This document shows positions 33,465 to 41,499 of a stretch of DNA of 64,000 bases, piece after piece. This DNA is from DAOQVR01 sp035341665 (GTDB taxonomy: Bacteria; Chloroflexota; Anaerolineae; JAAYZQ01). The notes under the pieces are model-generated. The model was not told the DNA's origin. It ran no database searches and saw only the letters and a program-made list of their open reading frames with translations. The stretch covers positions 62,001 to 126,000 of the forward strand of contig DAOQVR010000001.1 in assembly GCA_035341665.1 (NCBI GenBank), in the 5' to 3' direction. Both the position numbers and the translations under genes were made by a program. How positions within the stretch are numbered: the first letter of the stretch is position 1; every line of letters begins with the position of its first letter.

Positions 33465-34388
33465 TCACAATCGTTCGCCCACGCGCAGGCGCGCGCTTCG
33501 GCTCCTGGGGTTCAGCCTCTCCTCCTCGACCGATGGACGAATGGCTGAGCGGGTCGGAAGCCGGAGTGTCGCCCGGTGTCCGCAGGTGCAAATGGGCAGC
33601 CCGGGAGGGCAGATGCAGGCACTCGCTTCGCTTTGCAGGAACTGCTTGACGAGGCGGTCCTCGAGCGAATGGAAGGAAATCACCACCAGCCGGCCCCCCT
33701 CCCGAAGCAGGTCCCTTGCCTGCGGAAGCACCTCCGAGAGCGCAGCTAACTCGTCGTTGACGGCGACACGCAGAGCCTGAAAGACCCGGGTAGCAGGGTG
33801 AATCTTCTCGCGATGGCCTATGGTGCGCTCAACAAGGTCAGCCAGCTCCTTGGTCGTGCGGAGAGGGCGCGCTGCGGCAATGGCGCGGGCGATCCGGCGG
33901 GAGTGTCGTTCTTCGCCGAACCTCCAGAAGATGTCCGCAAGCTCCTCGGGATCGAGGCGGTTGACGAGATCCGATGCAGGCTTTCCCTGATCCGGGTCGA
34001 ATCGCATGTCGAGCGGCCCTTCTAGGCCAAAGGAAAAGCCGCGCTCTGCTTGAGCCAGTTGTCTGGAGGAGAGTCCCAGGTCCATCAGTATCCCGTCAAC
34101 TTGGACAAATCCACACTGTGTGCTAACGTCGCTCAGTGAGCGAAAGTTGGCGACCCTCAGGGTCGCCCGGTCACCAAATCGATTGAGTACCTGCCCGGCA
34201 TGGAGTATGGCGTCAGGATCTGCATCGAGTCCCAGCAGTGTGCCACTGGGCGCCGATGCCTCTAGGATACGAGAGGCGTGGCCTCCTGCGCCCAGCGTCG
34301 CGTCGATGTACCTCCTGCCGGGGAGGACGTGCAGTTCGGCAAGAGCTTCTCTAGGCAGCACGGAAACATGTTCGGCAAGGCTTCCCAT
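33465..34388 (-). CDS. rsmH: 16S rRNA (cytosine1402-N4)-methyltransferase RsmH (MraW)
   Basis: A 307-residue SAM-dependent methyltransferase that modifies C1402 in the decoding centre of 16S rRNA. Motifs: HVSVLPREAL, IDATLGAGGHAS (SAM loop), LGLDADPDAI, GILMDLGLSSRQL, ERGFSFG.EGPLDMR, and the C-terminal VISFHSLEDRLVKQF with R...NPRSRSARLRVGER. ATG 34388 overlaps the mraZ stop as ATGA. An adjacent GTG at 34391 is less likely. Confidence 0.96.
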   Translation of the reverse strand: MGSLAEHVSVLPREALAELHVLPGRRYIDATLGAGGHASRILEASAPSGTLLGLDADPDAILHAGQVLNRFGDRATLRVANFRSLSDVSTQCGFVQVDGILMDLGLSSRQLAQAERGFSFGLEGPLDMRFDPDQGKPASDLVNRLDPEELADIFWRFGEERHSRRIARAIAAARPLRTTKELADLVERTIGHREKIHPATRVFQALRVAVNDELAALSEVLPQARDLLREGGRLVVISFHSLEDRLVKQFLQSEASACICPPGLPICTCGHRATLRLPTRSAIRPSVEEERLNPRSRSARLRVGERL

Positions 34389-34843
34389 CACGCCGTGTCC
34401 GGGTCTCTGGAGAGATCCAGGCTCTCAAACATCGCCGCGCGTGCCTCCGGGTCGCTGTCGACCAGTGCGCGGTGCTCTTCCCAGTCCGCAGGATTCCAGA
34501 TCTCACAGTAGTCGAACTGCCCAATGACGATTGCCTGTCTGTCCAGGTTTGCGTATGTCAGGAGCTTGTCGGGGATGTTGATGCGCCCCTGCCTGTCTGG
34601 CACATCATCCGAAGCCGCCGCAAGCAGGAATCGACGCAGCTCACGGACGTTGGCCCTTGTCACAGATTGGTGGCTCAGCTGTTTGATAATCGTGTCCCAG
34701 GCGACCTTTGGATACAGGAGCAAGTACTTCGCGTCAAGTCCCTTGGTGAGCACCAAGCCGTCAGCCAGGTATGGCCGGTACTTGGCGGGGATCGTGAGGC
34801 GTCCCTTGTCATCGATATTGTGCTCAAACTCACCGTAGAACAT
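34388..34843 (-). CDS. mraZ: transcriptional regulator MraZ
   Basis: A 151-residue protein with two SpoVT/AbrB-like halves; MraZ forms rings that bind repeated TGG-containing boxes and usually represses the dcw operon. ATG 34843 gives the canonical start MFYGEFEHNIDDKGRLTIPAKYR; the open frame to 34903 has no family match. The second half shows GRINIPDKLLTYANLDR and VIGQFDYCEIWN.ADWEEH. It overlaps rsmH. The boxes it should bind are at 34879-34914. Confidence 0.95.
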   Translation of the reverse strand: MFYGEFEHNIDDKGRLTIPAKYRPYLADGLVLTKGLDAKYLLLYPKVAWDTIIKQLSHQSVTRANVRELRRFLLAAASDDVPDRQGRINIPDKLLTYANLDRQAIVIGQFDYCEIWNPADWEEHRALVDSDPEARAAMFESLDLSRDPDTA

Positions 34844-34878
34844 TGCCGTGCTGCCTGCTGGGATTGGGTGACAGGTGG

Positions 34879-34914
34879 CCCACTTCGATCCATTTCGCGC
34901 CACTTGTCCCCACT
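34879..34914 (-). promoter_or_regulatory. MraZ operator: four boxes at 10-bp spacing
   Basis: Read on the minus strand, four hexamers of type ARTGGN (AGTGGG, AGTGGC, AATGGA, AGTGGG) begin every 10 bases: 34909-34914, 34899-34904, 34889-34894 and 34879-34884. They lie just downstream of the -10 box, overlapping the start site. This matches the known arrangement of repeated TGG boxes for MraZ autoregulation. Confidence 0.8.
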
Positions 34915-34943
34915 ATGATACAGCATGCCCCCTGGAGGGACAA
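34915..34943 (-). promoter_or_regulatory. mraZ / dcw promoter
   Basis: On the minus strand: TTGTCC (34938-34943), 17 bp, TATCAT (34915-34920). The start near 34908 falls within the first MraZ box, and the leader to ATG 34843 is about 65 bases. Confidence 0.65.
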
Positions 34944-35026
34944 ATCGCTCATCAATACTCGGTGTCACTGCCCCACTTTGTTAATAAAGTCGCCGCGCCG
35001 TTTGGCCACGAGCGGCCAGTCTCTGT

Positions 35027-35055
35027 TTGGCATTCCTCCAGATCCGTGGTAGACT
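35027..35055 (+). promoter_or_regulatory. promoter of tRNA-Ser
   Basis: TTGGCA (35027-35032), 17 bp, TAGACT (35050-35055) with an extended TGG. The predicted start near 35062 lies 16 bases before the tRNA. Confidence 0.65.
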
Positions 35056-35077
35056 GGGACCGTCAGGAGGCTGTCGA

Positions 35078-35167
35078 GGAGAGGTAGCATAGCCTGGCCG
35101 AATGCGCACGATTGGAAATCGTGTGAGGGTAAAACCTCCGCGGGTTCAAATCCCGCCCTCTCCGCCA
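35078..35167 (+). tRNA. tRNA-Ser (anticodon GGA)
   Basis: A 90-base tRNA. The acceptor stem is GGAGAGG (35078-35084) with CCTCTCC (35157-35163), G is the discriminator and CCA is encoded (35165-35167). The anticodon loop TTGGAAA carries GGA at 35114-35116, reading UCC/UCU. A long variable arm of the class II type (GAGGGTAAAACCTC) and a T-loop GGTTCAAATCC are present. It stands alone, divergent from mraZ. Confidence 0.97.
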
Positions 35168-35178
35168 GGAGACAGGAA

Positions 35179-35209
35179 GACGCCGCAGGTATCTCTTTCC
35201 TGCGGCGTC
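35179..35209 (+). terminator. hairpin after tRNA-Ser
   Basis: An 11-bp perfect stem (GACGCCGCAGG 35179-35189 with its complement 35199-35209) around a 9-base loop, starting 11 bases after the tRNA. No strong T-run follows (GTCTGTTAG). It also lies just past the convergent DUF3786 gene's stop. Confidence 0.6.
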
Positions 35210-35230
35210 GGCGTCTGTTAGGGCTTTGTG

Positions 35231-35881
35231 CTACGTGCTTGCGGAGCGGATGAGTCGGCTGGTCAGCAGCCCTCCCAGCACGGCAAGGTCCTCGGTCGCC
35301 AGGTAGTGGTTGGCGGCTCCATCGAAGAGGACCGATGCCTCTGCAGGGAACTCGTCGTCCTCGAGGTGGAGCACCACGGCCAGCCAGAGTGAGGGCATCA
35401 CTCGAAAGCCAAAGCTCGCATCGCCAAACGTCAGCCTCTCGCCACCCAAGGCTTGGGCTGCCAACTCGAAGGCTTCCCGGCTGGAGCCGAAGCGCTTGGC
35501 AAGACGCAGGTCCGCGCGCTGCCGGAAGGCAGCCTCGTACCCCATTCCTCCTCGCAGCGCCCTGAACGCCACCCACTGATCGGCCATCGGAGTTCCATCG
35601 GCGGTTAGGAGGTAATGCAGCAGCAGGAGTTGCGTGGTGACGTCCGGTAGGCTTCCGTCGACTGCACGCTGCACAGTGCCCATAGGCCAGTGAACCTCGT
35701 AGCCGGTGCCCAAGAAGGCAAATGTGAGGTAGCCCCGGGTCGCTTCTGCATGCGTGTAGGGCACGCTGGCAAGGTGGGCGATGCGCGCGGGATCTGCCTG
35801 GGCGAGCTGCTGCTTGGCGAGCGTGAGCGCTGGACCGTAGGTCTCCTCGGGTGCCCTGGCACGGATACTGGTCTGTCGCAT
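35231..35881 (-). CDS. DUF3786 domain protein
   Basis: A 216-residue protein of the DUF3786 family, common in anaerobes with corrinoid metabolism. Landmarks are LLLLHYLLTADGTPMADQWVAFR, GGMGYEAAFR, LAKRFG and the C-terminal FDGAANHYLATEDLAVLGG. No enzyme activity is established for the family. The ATG at 35881 has AGGAG upstream; a longer GTG start at 35908 lies directly against its GGAGG and is less likely. It is convergent with the tRNA and divergent from the radical SAM pair. Confidence 0.8.
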   Translation of the reverse strand: MRQTSIRARAPEETYGPALTLAKQQLAQADPARIAHLASVPYTHAEATRGYLTFAFLGTGYEVHWPMGTVQRAVDGSLPDVTTQLLLLHYLLTADGTPMADQWVAFRALRGGMGYEAAFRQRADLRLAKRFGSSREAFELAAQALGGERLTFGDASFGFRVMPSLWLAVVLHLEDDEFPAEASVLFDGAANHYLATEDLAVLGGLLTSRLIRSAST

Positions 35882-36030
35882 CGCCTCTATACTCCTCGAG
35901 TGACTCACCCTCCGGCCGATGCGAGGTCTGCGTCTCCGGCCTGGGAGCGGTGTGCGGAGATTCTATCACGGCATCGGGCCGGGGGCCAGCTGGGTTCACG
36001 ATGGGTCCTGGCGCCCCCAAGGCTCGGCGG

Positions 36031-36059
36031 TTGACGGCCGTGGCCTTTCGTGCTACAGT
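36031..36059 (+). promoter_or_regulatory. promoter of the radical SAM gene pair
   Basis: TTGACG (36031-36036), 17 bp, TACAGT (36054-36059) with an extended TGC. It is nearly identical to the promoter at 841-869. The predicted start is near 36066, leaving a leader of about 32 bases. Confidence 0.75.
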
Positions 36060-36097
36060 GTCTGGAACCTATAGATGCCGGCTGAGAAACATCGATC

Positions 36098-37627
36098 ATG
36101 CGCATCGCTCTGATTAACCCGCGCTTTCGCCTTCCCATCGACACGCGCACAAGCCCACACCTGGGCCTGGCCTACCTTGCTGCCGTATCGCAGCGCCGGG
36201 GCGATGTGGTGCGCGTGCATGACGCCGATGTCGAGACGGAGCCCTTGAGGCAATTCGTGGCCGACTTCCGGCCCGACATCGTGGGCATCACGGCGAACAC
36301 ACCTCAGGTGAAGCAAGCCTGGCGCTCGGCGCTGGCGATCGGCGAGGTGATCGACGTACCTGTCGTTCTGGGCGGGCCGCACGTCAGCGTGGAGTCAGAG
36401 GGCCTTGACTTTGAGTCACTCGGGCAACCGGGCGTCCACATTGTGGCCCGCGGTGAAGGAGAGGCGACCTGGGCCGAGGTCTGTAACCGGCTCGATGCCT
36501 GGAAGCGGGACCAGGAGGTCCACTCAACGCTTCAGCTCTTCGATCCGGCAGTTGACTACTGGAAGGGCCTTCAAGGCATCAGCTACCGGACCTCTGATGG
36601 CGCGCTGCATCGCAACCCGAACAGACCGCCGATCGCGGACCTCGATTCTCTCCCCTGGCCCGCCTATGACCTCTTCAAGATGGAGCGATACACAAGCCTC
36701 CAGCCGGCAACGGACGCCGTCGAAGGATCTCGCTCCTTCTCCTTGATGACGAGCCGAGGCTGTCCCTACCGGTGCACGTATTGCTCTCAGTCTGTTATGC
36801 CGGTTCGATGGCGCGCGCGATCGCCCGAGGGGGTGCTCGACGAGTGGAGACATCTTGTGCGCGACAGGGGCGCGCAGGAGATCGGTGTCCTGGATGATTC
36901 GGCCAACATCCAGGTGAAGCGGCTCGAGAAGCTGTGTGACCTTCTCATCGCGGAACGCCTTCATCACGTGCCGTGGATCTTCGTCAATGGCATCCGGGCC
37001 AACCTGGCGGAGCGGCCATTCCTGTCCAGGCTGCAAGAGGCAGGCTTGAAGCGCCTGGCCTTTGGCGTCGAAACGGGTGACCCCGAGATGCTGAAGAGCA
37101 TCGACAAGCGCACGGATCTGGACACCATCCGCCAGGCTTTTCGAGATGCCAAAGCGGTTGGCCTCGAGACGATAGGCTTCTTCATAATCGGGCTTCCGGG
37201 TGACACGCGTGAGACAATGCAGCGCACGATAGACTTTGCGATTGAGCTCGACCCTCTCATCGCCAACTTCTCGATGATGACACCCTATCCTGGTACCAAG
37301 GTTTTCGCCCAGGTCAAGCGCGAGGGACGTCTGCTCATCCAGGACTGGGAGGACTATGTCTTCTTCGAGCAGAAGGCGCGCTTCGAGATGGGCGACATGA
37401 CGGCCGAGCTGGTCGAGACGATGTACCGACGTGCCTATCGCCAGTTCTACCTCAGGCCCAAGCCCATTCTGCGCCGGCTCTCGTCAAAGGGCTTCTGGCT
37501 CCACCTGCCGCGCAATGCACGGATTGCGCTGCGGACCTTCTTGCCCAAGGCGGAAAAGACCGACTTGCGCGCGCAGATTGAGGCCGACCTCAGGCCTCAC
37601 GAGGCGCCGAGAGGTGACCTGCAGTGA
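36098..37627 (+). CDS. B12-binding-domain radical SAM protein (first of pair)
   Basis: A 509-residue radical SAM enzyme. Residues 1-130 form a cobalamin-binding-like Rossmann domain (MRIALINPRF, VVLGGPHVS, ARGEGE). The catalytic domain carries the [4Fe-4S] motif C222-x3-C226-x2-C229 in SRGCPYRCTYCS, then FGVETGDPEMLKSIDKRT and GFFIIGLPGDTRETM. A C-terminal basic region follows. Members modify lipids, tetrapyrroles or other unactivated carbons; this substrate is unknown. The classical DxHxxG lower-ligand motif is not evident, so cobalamin may bind base-off. Its stop overlaps the next start (GTGA). Confidence 0.85.
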   Translation: MRIALINPRFRLPIDTRTSPHLGLAYLAAVSQRRGDVVRVHDADVETEPLRQFVADFRPDIVGITANTPQVKQAWRSALAIGEVIDVPVVLGGPHVSVESEGLDFESLGQPGVHIVARGEGEATWAEVCNRLDAWKRDQEVHSTLQLFDPAVDYWKGLQGISYRTSDGALHRNPNRPPIADLDSLPWPAYDLFKMERYTSLQPATDAVEGSRSFSLMTSRGCPYRCTYCSQSVMPVRWRARSPEGVLDEWRHLVRDRGAQEIGVLDDSANIQVKRLEKLCDLLIAERLHHVPWIFVNGIRANLAERPFLSRLQEAGLKRLAFGVETGDPEMLKSIDKRTDLDTIRQAFRDAKAVGLETIGFFIIGLPGDTRETMQRTIDFAIELDPLIANFSMMTPYPGTKVFAQVKREGRLLIQDWEDYVFFEQKARFEMGDMTAELVETMYRRAYRQFYLRPKPILRRLSSKGFWLHLPRNARIALRTFLPKAEKTDLRAQIEADLRPHEAPRGDLQ

Positions 37628-39024
37628 AGACGACCCTCATCTATACCGGGATCGCTGGCTATGGCTTCGGCAGCCTGAGCAGAGGCATGGAGGCGGGGTG
37701 GGTGTCCCATGGCCTCGCTTCCATCAGTGCTGCTGCCAAGGCTGAGGGCTTTGACGTGAACCTGATCGATCTCCGGGCCCTTCGAGATTGGGATCATCTG
37801 CGCAGTCTCCTCCTGGAACGATCGCCCGATGTCGTCGGAATCGGCATGATGTCGGTGGACTACAACCCGACGCAGCGTGCGCTTGCAGCGGTCAAGGAGC
37901 TGCTGCCCAATTGTGTGACCATCGTGGGGGGGCCCCATGTGACGTTGGCGCTTCCTGACGCACTGCGAATGCCCAACGTGGACTATTGGGTGACCGGAGA
38001 GGCAGAGGTCACCTTTCCCAGGCTCCTGCGAGCGATTGAGCAGGGGACACCTCCAGCCACCAAGGTTCTCGCCGGCGCGGTTCCGGATCTGGACGAAATC
38101 CCCTTTGCAGACCGGGACCTATTCCTGCAGGAGTGGCGCACGTGGGGCTACCAGCTTGACAGCCCGGAAGTCCCTTTCGTGAGGGAGCTTCCGCCCCCAT
38201 TTCTGACAGTCATCGCAGGCAGGGGATGCATCTACAACTGCTCGTTCTGCAAGCCGGGCGAGGATCTCATCTTCGGGAAAGGCGTGCGCCGGCGGTCCGT
38301 GGAGAACGTTATCGCCGAGCTCAAGGAGCTGCGGGAGCGATATCAGTTCGCCAGCTTCATGTTCCACGACGATTGCCTGACAGAAGACCGTACCTGGGTG
38401 GCGCACTTTAGCATGCGCTACAAGGAGGAGGGGTTCACGCAGCCTTTCTTCTGCCAGAGCAGGGCGGACATCATTGCGCGCCACCCCGATATGGTCGCAA
38501 TAATGGCAGATGCGGGGCTCAAGGGCTACTTCATCGGCTTCGAGAGTGGGAACCAGCGCATCCTGAATCTCTTGCGCAAAGGCACGACGCCGCTGCTCAA
38601 TCGGCAGGCCGCGCAAATCTGCCGGCAGAACGGGCTTGTGGTCTGGGCCAACTACATGCTGGGCATCCCCACCGAGACGCGGGAAGAGGCCATGGACACG
38701 GTCCGGATGGTCCGCGAGATCGACCCGGACTATTACAGCCCGGCTTTCTTCACACCGCATCCCGGCACCGACCTGTACGATTACTGCATAGAGAACGGCC
38801 TAAGCCTTATCGCTGACTATGACAGCTTTCGGCGCAACCCGACCGAAGCCAAGATCAAAGGGCAGGATTACGAGTTCCTCAAGTGGGCAAGTGAGCTGAG
38901 CCAGAAGCGACTGGCCAAGAACCGCCTACGCCGTGGGTGGCGCTCATTTGTCGACAAGTACACAGATCCCGCGCGTTACCTGCGCAAGCTCCGCAAAGTC
39001 CTTGGGATCGCGCGGCCGGGGTAG
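37624..39024 (+). CDS. B12-binding-domain radical SAM protein (second of pair)
   Basis: A 466-residue paralogue of its neighbour, starting at GTG 37624 coupled to it. The cobalamin-like domain (1-140) includes VGIGMMSVDYNP, VTIVGGPHVTLALP and YWVTGEAEVTFPRLL. The cluster motif is C202-x3-C206-x2-C209 in AGRGCIYNCSFCK. FHDDCLTEDRTW, FCQSRADII, GYFIGFESGNQRILNLLRKGT and YMLGIPTETREEAMDT complete the barrel. The product is unknown. Two consecutive B12-type radical SAM genes on one transcript suggest sequential steps in one pathway, which is an inference. Confidence 0.85.
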   Translation: MKTTLIYTGIAGYGFGSLSRGMEAGWVSHGLASISAAAKAEGFDVNLIDLRALRDWDHLRSLLLERSPDVVGIGMMSVDYNPTQRALAAVKELLPNCVTIVGGPHVTLALPDALRMPNVDYWVTGEAEVTFPRLLRAIEQGTPPATKVLAGAVPDLDEIPFADRDLFLQEWRTWGYQLDSPEVPFVRELPPPFLTVIAGRGCIYNCSFCKPGEDLIFGKGVRRRSVENVIAELKELRERYQFASFMFHDDCLTEDRTWVAHFSMRYKEEGFTQPFFCQSRADIIARHPDMVAIMADAGLKGYFIGFESGNQRILNLLRKGTTPLLNRQAAQICRQNGLVVWANYMLGIPTETREEAMDTVRMVREIDPDYYSPAFFTPHPGTDLYDYCIENGLSLIADYDSFRRNPTEAKIKGQDYEFLKWASELSQKRLAKNRLRRGWRSFVDKYTDPARYLRKLRKVLGIARPG

Positions 39025-39034
39025 CGGCTCGCGA

Positions 39035-39415
39035 GTGGAGGTGCAGGTCACGGACGGGCAGAACAGAGGGCTGGGCAAATGGGGCGAGGAGTTTGCCGCA
39101 CGCCTGTTGACCAGGAAGGGCTATCGCCTCGTCACCCGCAACTGGCGCTGTGTGCACGGCGAGATTGATCTGGTGGCTGAAAAGGACAGCTGCCTCGCCT
39201 TCGTGGAGGTGCGCACGCGCAGGGGAGAGTCGCTCGGCTCCCCTGAGGAGTCGGTCACGGACAGAAAGAGAGCTCGCCTCATCTCCTCAGCGGAAGCCTA
39301 TGTACAGTCGACCGGATGGCAGGCTGCGTGGCAGATCGATGTGGTAGCCATCCAGCTCGACCGCCGTGGGCGGCTGGTGCGGGTGGATCACTATGAGAAC
39401 GCAGTCACCGGCTGA
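39035..39415 (+). CDS. YraN family endonuclease-like protein
   Basis: A 126-residue UPF0102/YraN protein. It has the nuclease-fold core LGKWGEEFAARLLTRKGY, LVTRNWRC.HGEIDLVAE, FVEVRTRRG and ESVTDRKRARLI, with the acidic and Gln/Lys residues of the PD-(D/E)xK fold. Cellular function is not proven; a role in DNA repair or uptake has been proposed. The GTG at 39035 is chosen; a GTG at 39041 is an alternative. Its end overlaps miaA by 23 bases. Confidence 0.88.
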   Translation: MEVQVTDGQNRGLGKWGEEFAARLLTRKGYRLVTRNWRCVHGEIDLVAEKDSCLAFVEVRTRRGESLGSPEESVTDRKRARLISSAEAYVQSTGWQAAWQIDVVAIQLDRRGRLVRVDHYENAVTG

Positions 39416-40367
39416 CGACCGGCCGCAGCACGCCGGCGCGAGCAGACCCCCTCTCGTTGCCCTCGTCGGGCCCACGGCTGTCGGCAAGACAGCCCTTTCC
39501 CTGGTGCTGGCCGTAGCAATCGGCGGCGAGGTTGTCTCTGCCGACTCCCGGCAGGTATATCGCCACATGGACATTGGTACCGCCAAGCCGACTCCAGAAG
39601 AGCGCCGCCGTGTCTCGCATCACCTGCTCGATCTTCTTGACCCAGACCAGACGCTTGGCCTGGCAGAGTATCAAGGGGCTGCGCGGGACGCCGTTGACCG
39701 CATCACAAGTCGAGGTCACGTGCCCGTTCTGGTTGGGGGCACGGGGCAGTATGTCATGGCGCTCGTGGAAGGGTGGCAGATTCCCAGGATACCCCCGAAC
39801 AGCGCCCTGCGAAGGCAGCTGTACGATGAGGCCGCGGGTGGTGGCGCAGACGCGCTTCACTCACGGCTGCGAGACATCGATCCAGTGGCCGCGGCCTCCA
39901 TCGACTCCCGCAACATCCGTAGGGTAGTGCGGGCACTCGAGATCTGCCTGGAGTCCGGTCGGCGGGTGTCAGACCTCAGGGGCAAGAACCCGACACCCTA
40001 CGAAGTCCTGATGGTCGGCCTGACCCTGCCCCGCGACGAGCTCTATCGAAGGATCGACCAGCGCGTGGACAAAATGATCGAGTGTGGACTTGAGCAGGAG
40101 GTACGGGGCCTGGTCTCCGCGGGCTATGGGTTTGACCTGCCCGCCATGTCGGGTTTGGGTTATGCTCAGTTCGCGCCCTTGCTGCGGGGTGAGGCCACGC
40201 TCGCGGAGGTTGTCCAGGCCGTCAAGCGTGCCACCCGTCGCTTCGTTCGCCAGCAGGCCAACTGGTTCCGCCCGGACGATAGCCGGATCCACTGGTATGG
40301 CGCGGCTCCAGACCCAACAGACAAACTTGTTGAGTTGGTCAGCCGGTTTCTTGACGCGACGACCTAG
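39393..40367 (+). CDS. miaA: tRNA dimethylallyltransferase
   Basis: A 324-residue MiaA that adds dimethylallyl to A37 of tRNAs reading U-starting codons, including tRNA-Ser. P-loop GPTAVGKTAL, SADSRQVY, MDIGTAKPT, VLVGGTGQYV, RDIDPVAAASIDSRNIRRVVRALEI and the C-terminal RRFVRQQANWF are all normal. The ATG at 39393 is preferred over 39366; it has GGTGGA upstream and overlaps yraN. Its stop overlaps the convergent Ldh-like gene by 4 bases. Confidence 0.95.
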   Translation: MRTQSPADDRPQHAGASRPPLVALVGPTAVGKTALSLVLAVAIGGEVVSADSRQVYRHMDIGTAKPTPEERRRVSHHLLDLLDPDQTLGLAEYQGAARDAVDRITSRGHVPVLVGGTGQYVMALVEGWQIPRIPPNSALRRQLYDEAAGGGADALHSRLRDIDPVAAASIDSRNIRRVVRALEICLESGRRVSDLRGKNPTPYEVLMVGLTLPRDELYRRIDQRVDKMIECGLEQEVRGLVSAGYGFDLPAMSGLGYAQFAPLLRGEATLAEVVQAVKRATRRFVRQQANWFRPDDSRIHWYGAAPDPTDKLVELVSRFLDATT

Positions 40368-41467
40368 AAGTACTCCTCGTAGCCCGGGATGCTGAGCTCA
40401 TCGCTCAGCCAGCGCAATTCCTGGCGTAGACCCTCGTTAACAGGGATGCCGTGCAGCCTGACCCGCTGCTCGCTCTCATGCTCTTTTTCGCCCGCTGCAA
40501 AGATGCGCTCCTCTCCCGGCGCTTTGCGCGAAGCCTGCAGCGCCTGAATGATCCCGCCCGTGACATGCCGTGAGACCTCGACCGGGACAAAGTGCGCGAT
40601 GTCGATGGCAAGAAAGAAGTGCCCGAGCATGAATGGCCGGCGCGAACCATCGGGCGCAAAGCCCAACAGATCCTTCAGAAAGACCCCGCCGCTGAGCGAC
40701 GCGGACAGGATCTCGACCATCGTGGCGAGGCCATACCCCTTGTAGCCAGCATATAGCTCGCCGGCGCCTCCCAGCGGCAGGAAGGCTGCTTCTGCCTTTC
40801 CCAGGTTCTCCAGGATCACATCTGGATCCGTGACAAACTTGCCCTGTGGGTCGATGAGCCAGCCCTCCGGGACAGGCGTTCCCGCGCGCGCCGCTACTTC
40901 GATCTTGCCCCGCTGCGAGATCGACGTGGCGCCGTCGAAGCAGAAGGGGAACCCCGTATCAGAGGGCGCCGCAAACGCAATCGGGTTTGTGCCGAGCATC
41001 GGCTCTGTTCCGAAAGTGGGCGTGATGGCCGGTCGCGCGTTTGTCACGCAGAACCCCATCATTCCCTCCCGGGCTGCCATGAGCGGGTAGTAGCCGGCGA
41101 TGCCATAGTGCGTGCTGTTTCGCACCGCGACGGCTCCCAGACCATACGCCCTCGCTTTGTCAATCGCCATCCGCATGGCCCGGTGGGCAATCACATGTCC
41201 CATGCCATGGTGTCCGTCCAGCACGACTGTCGTTTCCGACTCTCGGATTACCTCGATCTCGGTCGTGGTGTGCTGCACTCCGGCCCGAATGCGGTCGTAG
41301 TAGTACTTCAGCCGCCCTACCCCGTGCGACTCGATGCCACGCAGATCCGCCGTCAAGAGAACATCGGCACAGATCGCTGCATCCTCAGGAGGGGTGCCTG
41401 CTCGCTGAAGCACCTCGACTACAAACCTCCGCACAACATCCACCGGCACATGCGCAGTCTCGTCCAT
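40364..41467 (-). CDS. Ldh/malate dehydrogenase family oxidoreductase (NAD(P)-dependent)
   Basis: A 367-residue enzyme of the LDH2/MDH2 (YlbC, ureidoglycolate/sulfolactate dehydrogenase) family, unrelated to classical lactate dehydrogenase. Landmarks are ADLRGIESHGVGRL, DGHHGMGHVIAHRAM, VAVRNSTHYGIAGYY, NARPAITPTFGTEPMLGTNPIAFAAPS and YKGYGLATMVEILSASLSGG. It reduces or oxidises a 2-oxo/2-hydroxyacid pair; the substrate cannot be read. A strong ribosome site (AGGAGGT) supports ATG 41467. It follows korB by 32 bases, so a 2-oxoacid link is plausible. Confidence 0.9.
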   Translation of the reverse strand: MDETAHVPVDVVRRFVVEVLQRAGTPPEDAAICADVLLTADLRGIESHGVGRLKYYYDRIRAGVQHTTTEIEVIRESETTVVLDGHHGMGHVIAHRAMRMAIDKARAYGLGAVAVRNSTHYGIAGYYPLMAAREGMMGFCVTNARPAITPTFGTEPMLGTNPIAFAAPSDTGFPFCFDGATSISQRGKIEVAARAGTPVPEGWLIDPQGKFVTDPDVILENLGKAEAAFLPLGGAGELYAGYKGYGLATMVEILSASLSGGVFLKDLLGFAPDGSRRPFMLGHFFLAIDIAHFVPVEVSRHVTGGIIQALQASRKAPGEERIFAAGEKEHESEQRVRLHGIPVNEGLRQELRWLSDELSIPGYEEYF

Positions 41468-41499
41468 CTGTGTGTGAACCTCCTCACAAAGCCTTGCGG

